From NCBI RefSeq assembly GCF_900116515.1, contig NZ_FPBA01000001.1:124001-188000 (forward strand): a stretch of 64,000 nt of DNA, read 5' to 3'. The notes beneath the pieces were generated by a model. The model worked only from the letters and a program-made list of their open reading frames with translations. It did not search any database and was not told the DNA's origin. The stretch is from Geodermatophilus amargosae. GTDB taxonomy: Bacteria; Actinomycetota; Actinomycetes; Mycobacteriales; Geodermatophilaceae. The position numbers and the translations under genes were made by a program. Every line of letters starts with the position of its first letter. The stretch's first letter is position 1. Positions 35,237 to 44,211 of the stretch are shown here, in pieces.

Positions 35237-36039
35237 CCGGGGGTGACCGTCACGGTCAGCGCCCGGTGGTCGCCCACCGGCAGTGCCCGCGCGCCGGCGT
35301 CCCGGGCCGTCACCGGGCCCAGCGCCAGCAGGTGGTCGAGCTGCAGGCGCGGTCCCGACGCCGGGAAGCTCGCCGCCCGGACCAGCGTGGTGGCGCCCAG
35401 CAGCCGCGCCGGCACGCTCCCGGGCAGGTTGAGGTCGCCGGCGACCACCACCGGCCCGGGCAGCGACGCCGCCCACCGGCGCAGCCGCCGCAGCTGGCGC
35501 ACCGCCGTGGGCGGCGAGAACGACAGGTGGGTGGCCACCACGGTCAGGCCGTCCAGGCAGGCGGCGACGGCGACCCGCGGCTCGTCGGGCACCCACCACA
35601 GCCGTGCCCGGCCGGTGGCGGGGTCCGGCGCCCGCAGCGGCAGCCGGGCGCGGCCCGAGCCCAGTCCGAGCACCGACCACGCGCGCACGGGACGGCAGGA
35701 CAGCAGCGCGACGCCGTAGGCGGGACCGGGCACGGCCCCGTCCGGTCCCCGCAGCGCCGGCTCCGCCGCCGTCCAGGTCTCGCGGAACGGGCTCGGCGTG
35801 CCGTCGAGCGTGGCCGCGTGCCGCCAGTCCGCGGCGCCCAGCGCCCGGGCGAGCACCGCGGCCTGGTCGGTGCCGCCGGAGCGGCCCTGACCGGCGTCCA
35901 CCTCCTGGACGGCGAGCACGTCGACGTCGAACCCGGCGACCGCTGCCGCCAGTGCGGCCGGTGTCAGGACCCGGCCGTCGGGGCCGCGGCCGGAGGCCAG
36001 GTTCAGGGTGCCCACGCGCAGGGCGGCGCCGTCGGGCAC
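35233..36039 (-). CDS. Endonuclease/exonuclease/phosphatase-family protein
   Basis: 268 residues from GTG at 36039. Motifs of the family are LRVGTLNLASG (metal-binding Asn), VLAVQEVDAG (Glu), VVAGDLNLPG (Asp/Asn) and VGDHRALTV (catalytic Asp-His). It is a Mg-dependent phosphodiesterase-like enzyme with unknown target. Longer upstream frame includes an Arg/Thr-rich stretch without family features and is rejected. Confidence 0.9.
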   Translation of the reverse strand: MPDGAALRVGTLNLASGRGPDGRVLTPAALAAAVAGFDVDVLAVQEVDAGQGRSGGTDQAAVLARALGAADWRHAATLDGTPSPFRETWTAAEPALRGPDGAVPGPAYGVALLSCRPVRAWSVLGLGSGRARLPLRAPDPATGRARLWWVPDEPRVAVAACLDGLTVVATHLSFSPPTAVRQLRRLRRWAASLPGPVVVAGDLNLPGSVPARLLGATTLVRAASFPASGPRLQLDHLLALGPVTARDAGARALPVGDHRALTVTVTPG

Positions 36040-36178
36040 CCGGCTGACGCTAGCCGGGCGCGGGGGTCCCCGCCTGTCGCCCGAACGCGCTGGTCCGGGG
36101 CGCATCCGTTGCGCCGGTACGTCGTCGTACCGATCTTCTGAGCACCGTCTCACCGGTCGGACGGGGAGGAGCTGACCC

Positions 36179-36688
36179 ATGGTCGCGCGGCACCGTGCGA
36201 CGGACGGCGTCGTGGCAGGGGAGCTGCCACCCGCCGGGGAGAGCGCTGCGCAGCGCCTGTGCTGGCGCGTCCTGATGTCCTTCGCCGTCACCGGCCTCGT
36301 CGTCGCACTGCTCATGGCCACGGCCCGGACGGACGCCCCGGAGGCCGCGGCCGCCGATCCCGGCTCGGGCGTCTACTCCGACGACTCCGCGGTCGCGCAG
36401 CCCTCGACCCACGCCCGGCTGACGCCCTCGTTCGGCGTCCCCGGCACCCCCGACGGCTTCCCCTTCCCCGGCTTGGGTACCACCGCGTCCTCGGTGCAGC
36501 GCGCCGGTGACGGCTCCGCGCCCTCCACCGGGCTGACCGGCCTGTCCGACGCCGTGAGCGGGGTCGTGGGCGGTGCCACCGAGGCCGTCGGTGAGGTGGT
36601 CGGCGGGACCACCGACGCCCTGGGCGGCGCCGTGGGCGGTGTGGTCGGCGGCGTCACCGGCGGCGGAGGCGGACTCCTCGGCGGTTGA
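36179..36688 (+). CDS. Hypothetical single-pass membrane protein with Gly/Val repeats
   Basis: 169 residues. One transmembrane helix (about 32-50, MSFAVTGLVVALLMATA) is followed by a low-complexity exterior part: a Ser/Thr/Pro section and a tail of repeats such as VGGATEAVGEVVGGTTDALGG. ATG at 36179 has a good GGGGAGGAG site. The tail resembles surface or wall-associated low-complexity regions. No homologue or role recognised; the composition makes a coding assignment less certain at the end. Confidence 0.6.
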   Translation: MVARHRATDGVVAGELPPAGESAAQRLCWRVLMSFAVTGLVVALLMATARTDAPEAAAADPGSGVYSDDSAVAQPSTHARLTPSFGVPGTPDGFPFPGLGTTASSVQRAGDGSAPSTGLTGLSDAVSGVVGGATEAVGEVVGGTTDALGGAVGGVVGGVTGGGGGLLGG

Positions 36689-36731
36689 CGCAGCCACTGC
36701 CCGGTCGCGGGCGCACGGATAGGTTCGGGGC

Positions 36732-37622
36732 ATGAGCGCCCGCGACGACGTCTCGGAGATCTTCGACAGCGCCGCGTGGCAGCCCGTCGACGGGTTCGAC
36801 TTCGGCGACATCACCTACCACCGCGCCGTCGACGCGGGCGTCGTGCGGATCGCCTTCGACCGGCCCGAGGTCCGCAACGCCTTCCGCCCGCAGACGGTCG
36901 ACGAGCTCATCTCCGCGCTCGAGCACGCCCGACTGTCCACCGACGTCGGCTGTGTCCTCCTCACCGGCAACGGCCCCAGCCCGAAGGACGGCGGCTGGGC
37001 GTTCTGCTCCGGCGGTGACCAGCGGGTGCGCGGGAAGTACGGCTACGAGCACGACATAGGGCGCAGCAGCGGCCGGCTGCACGTGCTCGAGGCGCAGCGG
37101 CTGATCCGGTTCATGCCGAAGGTCGTCGTCTGCGTCGTCCCCGGGTGGGCGGCCGGCGGCGGGCACAGCCTGCACGTGGTCTCCGACCTCACCCTGGCCA
37201 GCGCCGAGCACGCGCGGTTCAAGCAGACCGACGCCGACGTCGGCAGCTTCGACGGCGGCTTCGGCTCGGCCTACCTCGCCCGCCAGGTGGGGCAGAAGTA
37301 CGCCCGCGAGATCTTCTTCCTCGGCGACGAGTACTCCGCCGAGGACGCCTCCCGCATGGGCATGGTGAACCGGGTCGTCCCGCACGCCGAGCTCGAGCGC
37401 ACCGCGCTGGACTGGGGACGGCGGATCGTCGCCAAGAGCCCCACCGCCCAGCGGATGCTCAAGTACTCGTTCAACTTGATCGACGACGGCCTCGTCGGTC
37501 AGCAGCTCTTCGCCGGGGAGACGACCCGGCTGGCCTACATGGCCGAGGAGGCCGTGGAGGGCCGCGACGCCTTCCTGGAGAAGCGGGATCCCGACTTCTC
37601 CCGCTTCCCCTGGCACGTCTGA
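36732..37622 (+). CDS. menB: 1,4-dihydroxy-2-naphthoyl-CoA synthase
   Basis: 296 residues, crotonase fold. Characteristic MenB features are YHRAVDAGVVRIAFDRPEVRNAFRP, GWAFCSGGDQRVRG, the oxyanion glycine GWAAGGGHSLH, and KQTDADVGSFDGGFGSAYLAR. The C-terminal FSRFPWHV is also typical. It cyclises o-succinylbenzoyl-CoA in menaquinone synthesis. It is not beside other men genes here. A hairpin follows. Confidence 0.96.
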   Translation: MSARDDVSEIFDSAAWQPVDGFDFGDITYHRAVDAGVVRIAFDRPEVRNAFRPQTVDELISALEHARLSTDVGCVLLTGNGPSPKDGGWAFCSGGDQRVRGKYGYEHDIGRSSGRLHVLEAQRLIRFMPKVVVCVVPGWAAGGGHSLHVVSDLTLASAEHARFKQTDADVGSFDGGFGSAYLARQVGQKYAREIFFLGDEYSAEDASRMGMVNRVVPHAELERTALDWGRRIVAKSPTAQRMLKYSFNLIDDGLVGQQLFAGETTRLAYMAEEAVEGRDAFLEKRDPDFSRFPWHV

Positions 37623-37624
37623 CG

Positions 37625-37674
37625 GCCTCCTGCAGGGTCCCGCCGCGAGCTCGCGAGCGGTGGGGGCAGGAGGT
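37625..37674 (+). terminator. Hairpin after menB
   Basis: GCCTCCTGC (37625-37633) pairs with GCAGGAGGT (37666-37674, one G-T), enclosing the palindrome CGCGAGCTCGCG. Followed by CCTT only. It starts just after the menB stop. Confidence 0.45.
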
Positions 37675-37693
37675 CCTTACCCGAGGAGGAACC

Positions 37694-38026
37694 GTGATCG
37701 TCGAGGTGGTGGGGGGCGCCGAGGAGCGTCCCGAGGTGCGGGTCGTCGACACCGACGACCTGTCCCGGCTGCACCTGGCCCTGGGCCAGGTGACCGACGA
37801 GGAGGCCGACGAGGTCCTGCGCGAGGCGGGTCTGGGCCGGCTGCAGGACGACGGCATCGGTGTGCTCGACACCGCGGCGCTACGGGCCGCCGCCGAGCCC
37901 GACGCCGACGTCGCCGACTGGGCCGAGCGCTGGGACCGCATGGTGGAGGAGGCCCGCAGCCGCGGCTGGGTCAGCGAGGACGGCGCGACCCTGCAGGTCC
38001 ACGTCGAGGGCGCGGCCGGGGCCTGA
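37694..38026 (+). CDS. Hypothetical protein
   Basis: 110 residues, strongly acidic and soluble. GTG at 37694 follows GAGGAGGAACC, a very good ribosome site, so the gene is probably real. Sequence begins MIVEVVGGAEERPEVRVVDTDDL, then helical segments; no known motif. It may be a small core actinobacterial protein. Confidence 0.7.
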   Translation: MIVEVVGGAEERPEVRVVDTDDLSRLHLALGQVTDEEADEVLREAGLGRLQDDGIGVLDTAALRAAAEPDADVADWAERWDRMVEEARSRGWVSEDGATLQVHVEGAAGA

Positions 38027-38145
38027 CACAGGGGGGTTGCGCGCGTCCGGTCGGGTGACCGGCCCGCGCTGGTCGTTGTGGTCACTCCATCGACAGGCCA
38101 GTATGTGGCGGTGCGCAACCTGATGTCGTACGAACGAGTTCGCCC

Positions 38146-38742
38146 GTGAGCGGGACCCCCGGCCGGCCGCTGAGCGCGGAGCTGTCCGAGCAGCTGGTGG
38201 CCGTCGCCGTCGACATCCTCGCCGAGGAGGGCTGGGGCCGGCTCAACAGCGACCGGGTCGCCGCACGGGCGCGCGCGGGCAAGGCCGGCATCTACCGGCG
38301 GTGGCCGTCGATGGCCGCGCTGGCGCGCTCGGCGGTCAGCCGCTTCACGCTCGTCCACGCGCCGGAGGACGAGGGCTCGGTCCGCGCCGACCTCGTCGCG
38401 CTGGTGGGCTCGTGGCGCCGGCCGCTGTCACGCGAGGAGCGCGCGGTGGCCAGCCTGGTCGGCGCCGCCCGCCACGACGAGGACCTGCGCGCCGGGCTCG
38501 ACGCCGCGCTGGTGCACCCGCTGACCGAGAGCGTCGAGGAACTGGGGCGGCGCTGGGCCGACCGGGGCGACGACGTCCCGGCCGAACGGCTGGCGCTGCT
38601 GCGCTCGGTGCTCGAGGCGTTCTGGTGGCAGCGGCTCACCGCTGCCGGCGACGGCGGGATGGTCGCCGAGCACGTCGAGCAGGTGGTCGACGACGTCCTG
38701 CTGCCGCTCGTGGCACCGGCCGCGGAGCCCGCCCGGCGCTGA
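38146..38742 (+). CDS. TetR-family transcriptional regulator
   Basis: 198 residues from GTG at 38146. HTH near residues 30-55: ILAEEGWGRLNSDRVAARARAGKAGIYRRWPSM. The C-terminal ligand domain is all-helical (TetR_C type). A palindrome TCGTACGA lies at 38126-38133, a possible autoregulatory operator. It converges on the other TetR gene. Confidence 0.9.
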   Translation: MSGTPGRPLSAELSEQLVAVAVDILAEEGWGRLNSDRVAARARAGKAGIYRRWPSMAALARSAVSRFTLVHAPEDEGSVRADLVALVGSWRRPLSREERAVASLVGAARHDEDLRAGLDAALVHPLTESVEELGRRWADRGDDVPAERLALLRSVLEAFWWQRLTAAGDGGMVAEHVEQVVDDVLLPLVAPAAEPARR

Positions 38743-38773
38743 GCCGGTACCGAGCCGGTACCGAGCCGGCGCC
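38741..38773. repeat. Three tandem copies of an 11-bp unit
   Basis: GAGCCGGTACC twice, then GAGCCGGCGCC, in the 53-base gap between two converging TetR genes, overlapping the first gene's stop. Confidence 0.8.
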
Positions 38774-38795
38774 GCGTGCCCGGCCGCGCGACCGG

Positions 38796-39482
38796 TCAGA
38801 CGGCGCGCAGGGCCGGGACGGTGTCGTCCGCCAGGACCGGGACGACGAGCTCGGCCTCGTAGCGGGTGAGCAGCCGCTCGGCGAGGGCGCGCGTCGCCGC
38901 GGCGACCCCGGCGGCCTTTCCCGGCGCGGGCAGCGGGCAGCGGGGCTGGGTGACCAGGGTGCGGCTGACCGCGAGCCAGGTGGCGGCCACGACCGCGGCT
39001 GCAATCCGGGGGTCGGCGGGCACCCGGTCCTCGGCGCCGGGACCCGTCCAGGCCTCGACCAGCGCGTCGCGCAGCCGGGCTTCCGCGGTGTGGTGCAGTT
39101 CCCGCTCGGACGCCTGCAGTGCCGGCGAGCGGTCCAGGTCGGCGATGGTGCAGCGTCCGGTCGGGTCGCCCAGCCGCTCGACGAACCGCCCCACGGACGC
39201 GACCAGGTGCTCGCGCAGTGCGGTCAGCGCGGGCACGCCGGCGGGACGCTCCCGCACGGCGGCCGCCGGGCCGTCCACCCACGGCGTCCGGTCGGCCCAG
39301 TAGAGCTCCTCCTTGGTCGCGAAGTGGTTGAACACCGTCTGCACCGCGACGCCGGCGGCCGCCGCCACCTCGGCGATGGGAACGGCGTCGAAGCCGCGCT
39401 CGGAGAACAGTCGCTGCGCCGTGTCCCGCACGTGCGCGCGGGTCTGGGCCTTCTTGACGGCCCGGCGGTACTGATCACTCAC
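38796..39482 (-). CDS. TetR-family transcriptional regulator
   Basis: 228 residues. HTH: AQRLFSERGFDAVPIAEVAAAAGVAVQTVFNHFATKEEL. The C-terminal half is all helical and distinct from the neighbouring TetR protein. It is divergent from the alcohol dehydrogenase gene with 242 bases between, so it may regulate that enzyme. Confidence 0.9.
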   Translation of the reverse strand: MSDQYRRAVKKAQTRAHVRDTAQRLFSERGFDAVPIAEVAAAAGVAVQTVFNHFATKEELYWADRTPWVDGPAAAVRERPAGVPALTALREHLVASVGRFVERLGDPTGRCTIADLDRSPALQASERELHHTAEARLRDALVEAWTGPGAEDRVPADPRIAAAVVAATWLAVSRTLVTQPRCPLPAPGKAAGVAAATRALAERLLTRYEAELVVPVLADDTVPALRAV

Positions 39483-39724
39483 GGTGCGAACCCTAGCAAC
39501 GCTGCGTGGCGGGTGCCCTCGTCACGGAACGAGGTCAACCGGTCGGGGCATGCCGGTCGCGGCCACTCCGGCCCTGACCAGCGCCGTCGTCCCCGACACG
39601 GACCCGCCGAGACGTCTGGCACCGGGTGCTACCCGGCGTCGGACGCCGCCCGGCCGTGGGGTTGGCTGGGCGCCAGACGACGGCGTCCGCGGGGTGGCGC
39701 CGGGCCAGGAGGAGGGCCGGACGG

Positions 39725-40837
39725 GTGGAGACCAGGGGGGCGGTGCTGCGCGAGGCGGGCACCGAGTACGAGATCGTCGACCTGGAGGTCGTGGACCCCG
39801 GGCCCGGTGAGGTCCTGGTCGAGATGGCCTACGCGGGCCTGTGCCACTCCGACGAGCACCTGCGGCACTCCAACCCCGGCGGGCGCTACCCGATCGTCGG
39901 CGGCCACGAGGGCTCCGGCGTCGTCCTGGGGGGCGGCCCCGGCGTCACGTCCGTCGCGCCCGGCGACCACGTCGTCACCAGCTTCCTGCCCGCGTGCGGG
40001 CACTGCCGGTACTGCGCGAGCGGCCGGTCCAACATCTGCGACAAGGGCGCCACGATCGCGATCGGGCAGCTGCCCACCGGCACCTATCCCTTCCGGCTCG
40101 ACGGGGAGCCACTCGGCGGGTTCTGCATCGTCGGGGCCTTCGCCCGCCACACGGTGCTCAGCGAGTTCTCCTGCGTGAAGGTCGACGCGCACCTGCCGCT
40201 GGACACCGCCGCCCTGCTCGCCTGCAGCGTCCCCACCGGGTGGGGGTCGGCGGTCTACTCCGGCGGCACCCGCCCGGGCGACGTCGTCGTCGTGGTGGGG
40301 CTGGGCGGCGTGGGCGTCAACGCCGTCCAGGGCGCGGTGCACGCCGGCGCGGTGCACGTCATCGGCGTCGACCCGGTGGCCATGAAGCGCGACTTCGCCC
40401 GGTCGCTGGGCGCCACCCACACCGTCGCCGACGCCGGCGAGGCCGCGCAGCTGGCCCGGGAGCTGTCGCGGGGCACCGGCGCCGACGTCGTGGTCGTGAC
40501 GGTCGGCAAGATGTCGGCCGGCGTCATGGCCGGCGCCTCGGCGTGCCTGGGCAAGGGCGGCACGCTGGTGCTCACCGCGCTAGCCGACCACCCGCGCGAG
40601 GGGCACGTGGACCTCAACGGGCAGATGACCACGGTGTTCGAGCACCGCGTGCAGGGGTCGCTGTTCGGGTCGTGCAACCCGTTCCGCGACATCCCGATGC
40701 TGGCGCGCATGGCCGAGGAGGGGCGGCTGGAGCTCGACCGGCTGGTCACCCGCAGGTACTCGCTCGACGAGGTGAACGCCGGCTACCGCGACCAGGCGGC
40801 CGGCGAGACGATCCGGGGCCTGCTGGTCCACGGCTGA
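39725..40837 (+). CDS. Zinc-dependent, NDMA-type alcohol dehydrogenase
   Basis: 370 residues from GTG at 39725. Catalytic zinc: GLCHSDEH and GGHEGSG. Structural zinc: CGHCRYCASGRSNIC. The Rossmann motif is VVGLGGVGVNAVQGA. The length and CxxCxxC spacing match the group with tightly bound NAD reoxidised by NDMA in vitro and, in many actinobacteria, by mycofactocin. No mycofactocin gene is visible. Likely alcohol or aldehyde oxidation. Confidence 0.88.
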   Translation: METRGAVLREAGTEYEIVDLEVVDPGPGEVLVEMAYAGLCHSDEHLRHSNPGGRYPIVGGHEGSGVVLGGGPGVTSVAPGDHVVTSFLPACGHCRYCASGRSNICDKGATIAIGQLPTGTYPFRLDGEPLGGFCIVGAFARHTVLSEFSCVKVDAHLPLDTAALLACSVPTGWGSAVYSGGTRPGDVVVVVGLGGVGVNAVQGAVHAGAVHVIGVDPVAMKRDFARSLGATHTVADAGEAAQLARELSRGTGADVVVVTVGKMSAGVMAGASACLGKGGTLVLTALADHPREGHVDLNGQMTTVFEHRVQGSLFGSCNPFRDIPMLARMAEEGRLELDRLVTRRYSLDEVNAGYRDQAAGETIRGLLVHG

Positions 40838-40924
40838 GCGGTTGCCCGCGCCGGGACCGGGGCAGTGCCCGGGCGTGAGCCCACTCGTGATCCCGGTCCG
40901 CGACGTCGACGGCACCCCGCCGGC

Positions 40925-41875
40925 ATGACCCTCCGGGTCGGCCTGGTGGGGGCCGGCGGGGTCGGCGCCCGGCACGGCCGCACGCTGAGCGCGCTGGACG
41001 GCGTCATGCTGGTCGGTGTGGCCGACGCCGTCCCCCCGGCGGCCGCGGCCCTCGCCAGCGAGCTGCGCGTGCCGGCCCTCGACATCGACGCGCTGCTGGG
41101 CTCCGGGCTCGACGCCGTCTGGCTGTGCGTGCCGCCGTTCGCGCACGGCGAGCTGGAGCTGGCGGTGGTCCGGGCCGGCCTGCCGCTGTTCGTGGAGAAG
41201 CCGCTGGGCACCGACCTCGCCGTCGCCGAGGAGGTCGCCGCCGCCGTCGCCGCGGCCGGGGTGCCGACGGCGACCGGTTACCACTGGCGGCACCTGGACA
41301 CCGTGGCCGCCGCCCGCGCGGTGTGCGCGGCCGCCCCGCCGCGGCTGCTCGCGGCCACCTGGTTGGACAAGGTCCCGCCGCCGGCGTGGTGGTCGCGCGC
41401 GGACCGCTCGGGCGGTCAGGTGGTCGAGCAGGCCACGCACGTGCTCGACCTGGCCCGCGTGCTGGCCGGCGAGGTCACCGAGGTGCGGGCGCTGACCGCG
41501 CCGTCGTCAGCCGAGGGGCGCGACGTCGACGACGCCACCGTGGCGCTGCTGCGCTTCGGCTCCGGCGCGGTCGGCACACTCGCCGCGGGCTGCGCGCAGC
41601 CGGCGAAGACCCGCGCCGGCCTGGAGGTCTCCTGCGCCGGCGCCGCGCTCGAGCTCACCGAGACCGCGCTGGCGGTGACGACGGCGGAGGGCACCACGCA
41701 CACCGAGCCGGCCGTCGACGCGCGCACCGCCGTCGACCGGGCCTTCGTGGAGCTGCTGACCACCGGCACCCGCGCCGAGGGGCTGGTCGACTACGCCGAG
41801 GCGCTGCGGACCCACCGGCTGGCCGTGGCGATCGCCGAGTCCGCCCGCAGCGGCGCCGCCGTCCGATACGGATAG
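40925..41875 (+). CDS. Gfo/Idh/MocA-family oxidoreductase
   Basis: 316 residues. N-terminal Rossmann fold (RVGLVGAGGVGARHGRTL), then EKPLGTD, the family EKP motif (Lys in the active site), and a C-terminal sheet domain. NAD(P)-dependent oxidation or reduction of a sugar or similar compound. Starts at ATG 40925. Stop is TAG. The adjacent genes are a dehydrogenase upstream and a glycosyltransferase converging from downstream. Confidence 0.9.
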   Translation: MTLRVGLVGAGGVGARHGRTLSALDGVMLVGVADAVPPAAAALASELRVPALDIDALLGSGLDAVWLCVPPFAHGELELAVVRAGLPLFVEKPLGTDLAVAEEVAAAVAAAGVPTATGYHWRHLDTVAAARAVCAAAPPRLLAATWLDKVPPPAWWSRADRSGGQVVEQATHVLDLARVLAGEVTEVRALTAPSSAEGRDVDDATVALLRFGSGAVGTLAAGCAQPAKTRAGLEVSCAGAALELTETALAVTTAEGTTHTEPAVDARTAVDRAFVELLTTGTRAEGLVDYAEALRTHRLAVAIAESARSGAAVRYG

Positions 41876-41882
41876 CCCGACC

Positions 41883-43070
41883 TCAGGGCATGGGAGAGCG
41901 GGGCGCGACGATGCGCGGGCCGGTCGTCGTGCGCACCCGCGCGCGGCGGACCACCTCGGCGTAGAGCCGCTCGTAGGCCGCGGCCATGACCGGGGGCGCG
42001 AACCGCCGCCGCGCCTCGGCCGCGCACACCTCCGGGTCGATCTCCCCGATCCGCGCCAGCGCCGCGGTCAGGCCCGCCTCGTCGTCGGCGAGCAGGCCGG
42101 TGCGGCCGTCGTCGACGAGCGAGGGCAGGCAGCCGCGGGCCAGGGCGACCACCGGCGTCCCGGCCGCGAGCGCCTCGCAGGCCGCCGTGCCGCCGGGTTC
42201 CTCCCAGCGGACCGGCGTCAGCAGCGCCCGCGCCCGGCGCAGGAGGTCGGCCTTCTCCGCGCCGCTCACGGTGCCCACCCAGCGCGCCCGGTCGCCGTCG
42301 AGCAGGGGCTCGACGCAGTCGAGGAACCACGCGACGTCGGGGTGGGACAGCGCCGGGTGCCCGGGGGTGGCCAGGGCGGTGTCCAGCGCGGCGCGGTCGG
42401 TCAGCGGGCCGACCGGGCCGGCGAGCACCACGGGCACACCGGCGGCGCGGCAGGCGCGGACGGCGGTGTCGGTGCCCTTGAGCTCGCACAGCCGGGCGAG
42501 CACGAGGACGGCGTCGTCGCGGTCCTCCCGCGGCACGGGCGGAGGGCCGTCGACCGGCACCGCCAGCGGGACGGCGCCCAGCGTCTGGCGCCGCAGCCGC
42601 TCGGGCCCGCGGGCCACCTGGTTGTCGGACACCCCGGCGAAGAACACCCGGCCGCGGCCGTCGAAGCACTCGTAGAAGTGGGCGTTGCGGTGCAGGTCCC
42701 AGTGCAGGGTGTGCAGCACCGGGGGCGCCGCCCGGCCGAGCGCGGCGAGCACCGCCGGGCCGACCACCTCCAGGTGGGTGTGCACCAGGTCGAAGGCCCC
42801 CGTGGTGGCGGCCACGGCGACGGCCTGCGCGTGGGCGTGCGCGATGCCGACGACCTGCGCGTACGGGGCGCCGAGGACGTCGAAGTGGCCGGTGGGGAAG
42901 GCGCTGACGAGGCCGTCGACGGGCAGCGGGGAGTCGCCGGAGGCGGCCAGGACGACGGTGTGGCCGCGCCTGCGCAGCTCGGCGGTCAGCGTGGCGACGA
43001 CGTTCTCCAGCCCGCCGTAGCCCGCGGGCGGCACCGGCAGCCAGGGGCCGGCGTCCATGAGGACCCGCAT
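41883..43070 (-). CDS. Glycosyltransferase family 4 protein
   Basis: 395 residues from ATG at 43070, overlapping the TGA of the first gpgS (ATGA). N-terminal GT-B domain: PPAGYGGLENVVATLTAELRRRGHTV; C-terminal donor site: LTPVRWEEPGGTAACEALAAGTPVVALA, with glutamates in the EX7E arrangement. It probably transfers a sugar to glucosylglycerate or another acceptor in the same pathway. Confidence 0.9.
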   Translation of the reverse strand: MRVLMDAGPWLPVPPAGYGGLENVVATLTAELRRRGHTVVLAASGDSPLPVDGLVSAFPTGHFDVLGAPYAQVVGIAHAHAQAVAVAATTGAFDLVHTHLEVVGPAVLAALGRAAPPVLHTLHWDLHRNAHFYECFDGRGRVFFAGVSDNQVARGPERLRRQTLGAVPLAVPVDGPPPVPREDRDDAVLVLARLCELKGTDTAVRACRAAGVPVVLAGPVGPLTDRAALDTALATPGHPALSHPDVAWFLDCVEPLLDGDRARWVGTVSGAEKADLLRRARALLTPVRWEEPGGTAACEALAAGTPVVALARGCLPSLVDDGRTGLLADDEAGLTAALARIGEIDPEVCAAEARRRFAPPVMAAAYERLYAEVVRRARVRTTTGPRIVAPRSPMP

Positions 43071-44023
43071 CAACGGCCTCCGGACGCCGCCGCCCGGACC
43101 GTGGTCATCGGTGGTCGCTCGCTCACCGCCACGTTCCAGCTCACCGCCTCGACGCCGTCGGTGGTGCGGAGGAACTGCAGCAGCTGCGAGGCGGGGTCCC
43201 CGGCTCCGGGACGGCGGGCCATCGCCGTCTGCAGGATCTGCCCGGCCATGCGGCCGAGCGCGGCGTCGGACTGGTGGGCGTGCTGGCGGGTACCGAGGTC
43301 GACCTGGGCGAGCGCGTCGACACCGGCCAGCCCCGCGAGGTCGATCAGCAGCCCGAACTCGACGCCGTAACCGGAGACGAACGGGACCCGCTCGAGCAGC
43401 TCGCGGCGGCCGGCGTACTCGCCCGACAGCGGCTGGACGAACCCGGACAGCTCCGGCCAGAACGCGTTGAGCAGCGGCCGGGCCAGCAGCTCGGTGACCC
43501 GCCCGCCGCCGGAGGGGACGATGCCCTCGGTCGTGGTGAGCGGCCGGTCGTAGAGCGCCTTGACGTAGCCGATGGCCGGGTCGGTGAGCAGCGGGCCGAG
43601 CAGGCCGACGACGTACTGCGGATCGAAGCCGACCAGGTCGGCGTCGACGAAGACGACGAGGTCGCCGCTGGTGGCCGCCAGCGACTTCCACAGTGCCTCG
43701 CCCTTGCCCGGCACGCGGCCGTGGGAGGGCAGCACGGTGCCGGTGTCGACGACGCGAGCCCCGGCGGCCGCGGCGACGGCGGCCGTGCGGTCGGCGGAGC
43801 CGCTGTCCACGACGACGACCTCGTCGACCAGGGGGTCGCGGTCCACGAGCCCGGCGCGGATGACGCCGACGATCGCGCCGACGGTGGCCTCCTCGTCCAG
43901 CGCGGGGAGCACGACGCTGACGGTGCTCCCCTGCGCACGCTTGGCCGCTGCCAGGTCGGCGGCGGTCCAGGACGTGGCGGTGTAGGTGCGCCGGCGCAGC
44001 CAGCGGTGGACGTCAGGGCGCAT
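43070..44023 (-). CDS. gpgS: Glucosyl-3-phosphoglycerate synthase, copy 1
   Basis: 317 residues. GT-A/GT81 motifs: VVLPALDEEATVG, VDSGSADRT, metal-binding DADL in VVFVDADLVGFDP, GKGEALWKSLAA, SGEYAGRRELLERVPFVSGYGVE. GpgS makes glucosyl-3-phosphoglycerate from NDP-glucose and 3-phosphoglycerate, the first step to glucosylglycerate or methylglucose lipopolysaccharide. Overlaps the GT4 gene start. Confidence 0.9.
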   Translation of the reverse strand: MRPDVHRWLRRRTYTATSWTAADLAAAKRAQGSTVSVVLPALDEEATVGAIVGVIRAGLVDRDPLVDEVVVVDSGSADRTAAVAAAAGARVVDTGTVLPSHGRVPGKGEALWKSLAATSGDLVVFVDADLVGFDPQYVVGLLGPLLTDPAIGYVKALYDRPLTTTEGIVPSGGGRVTELLARPLLNAFWPELSGFVQPLSGEYAGRRELLERVPFVSGYGVEFGLLIDLAGLAGVDALAQVDLGTRQHAHQSDAALGRMAGQILQTAMARRPGAGDPASQLLQFLRTTDGVEAVSWNVAVSERPPMTTVRAAASGGR

Positions 44024-44153
44024 GGTCTCTGCTCCCCTTGGTCGGGTGCCGGCTCGGCCGCCTGGCACGGGACCCCCGTCGCGCCACTATGCAGTACGGC
44101 GGGCTCCACCGGGCCTGCCGCGACGTCGTGACCTGCAGTGATCCCGCGCTCCC

Positions 44154-44187
44154 TCGTGCTCTGCCCCCCGTACGGGGCAGAGCACGA
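44154..44187. terminator. Perfect 14-bp hairpin between two gpgS genes
   Basis: TCGTGCTCTGCCCC pairs without mismatch to GGGGCAGAGCACGA; loop CCGTAC. Lies downstream of the second gpgS on the minus strand and upstream of the first. No T tract. Confidence 0.7.
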
Positions 44188-44211
44188 CCGTCGGCCGGAG
44201 GTGTCCCGGGC

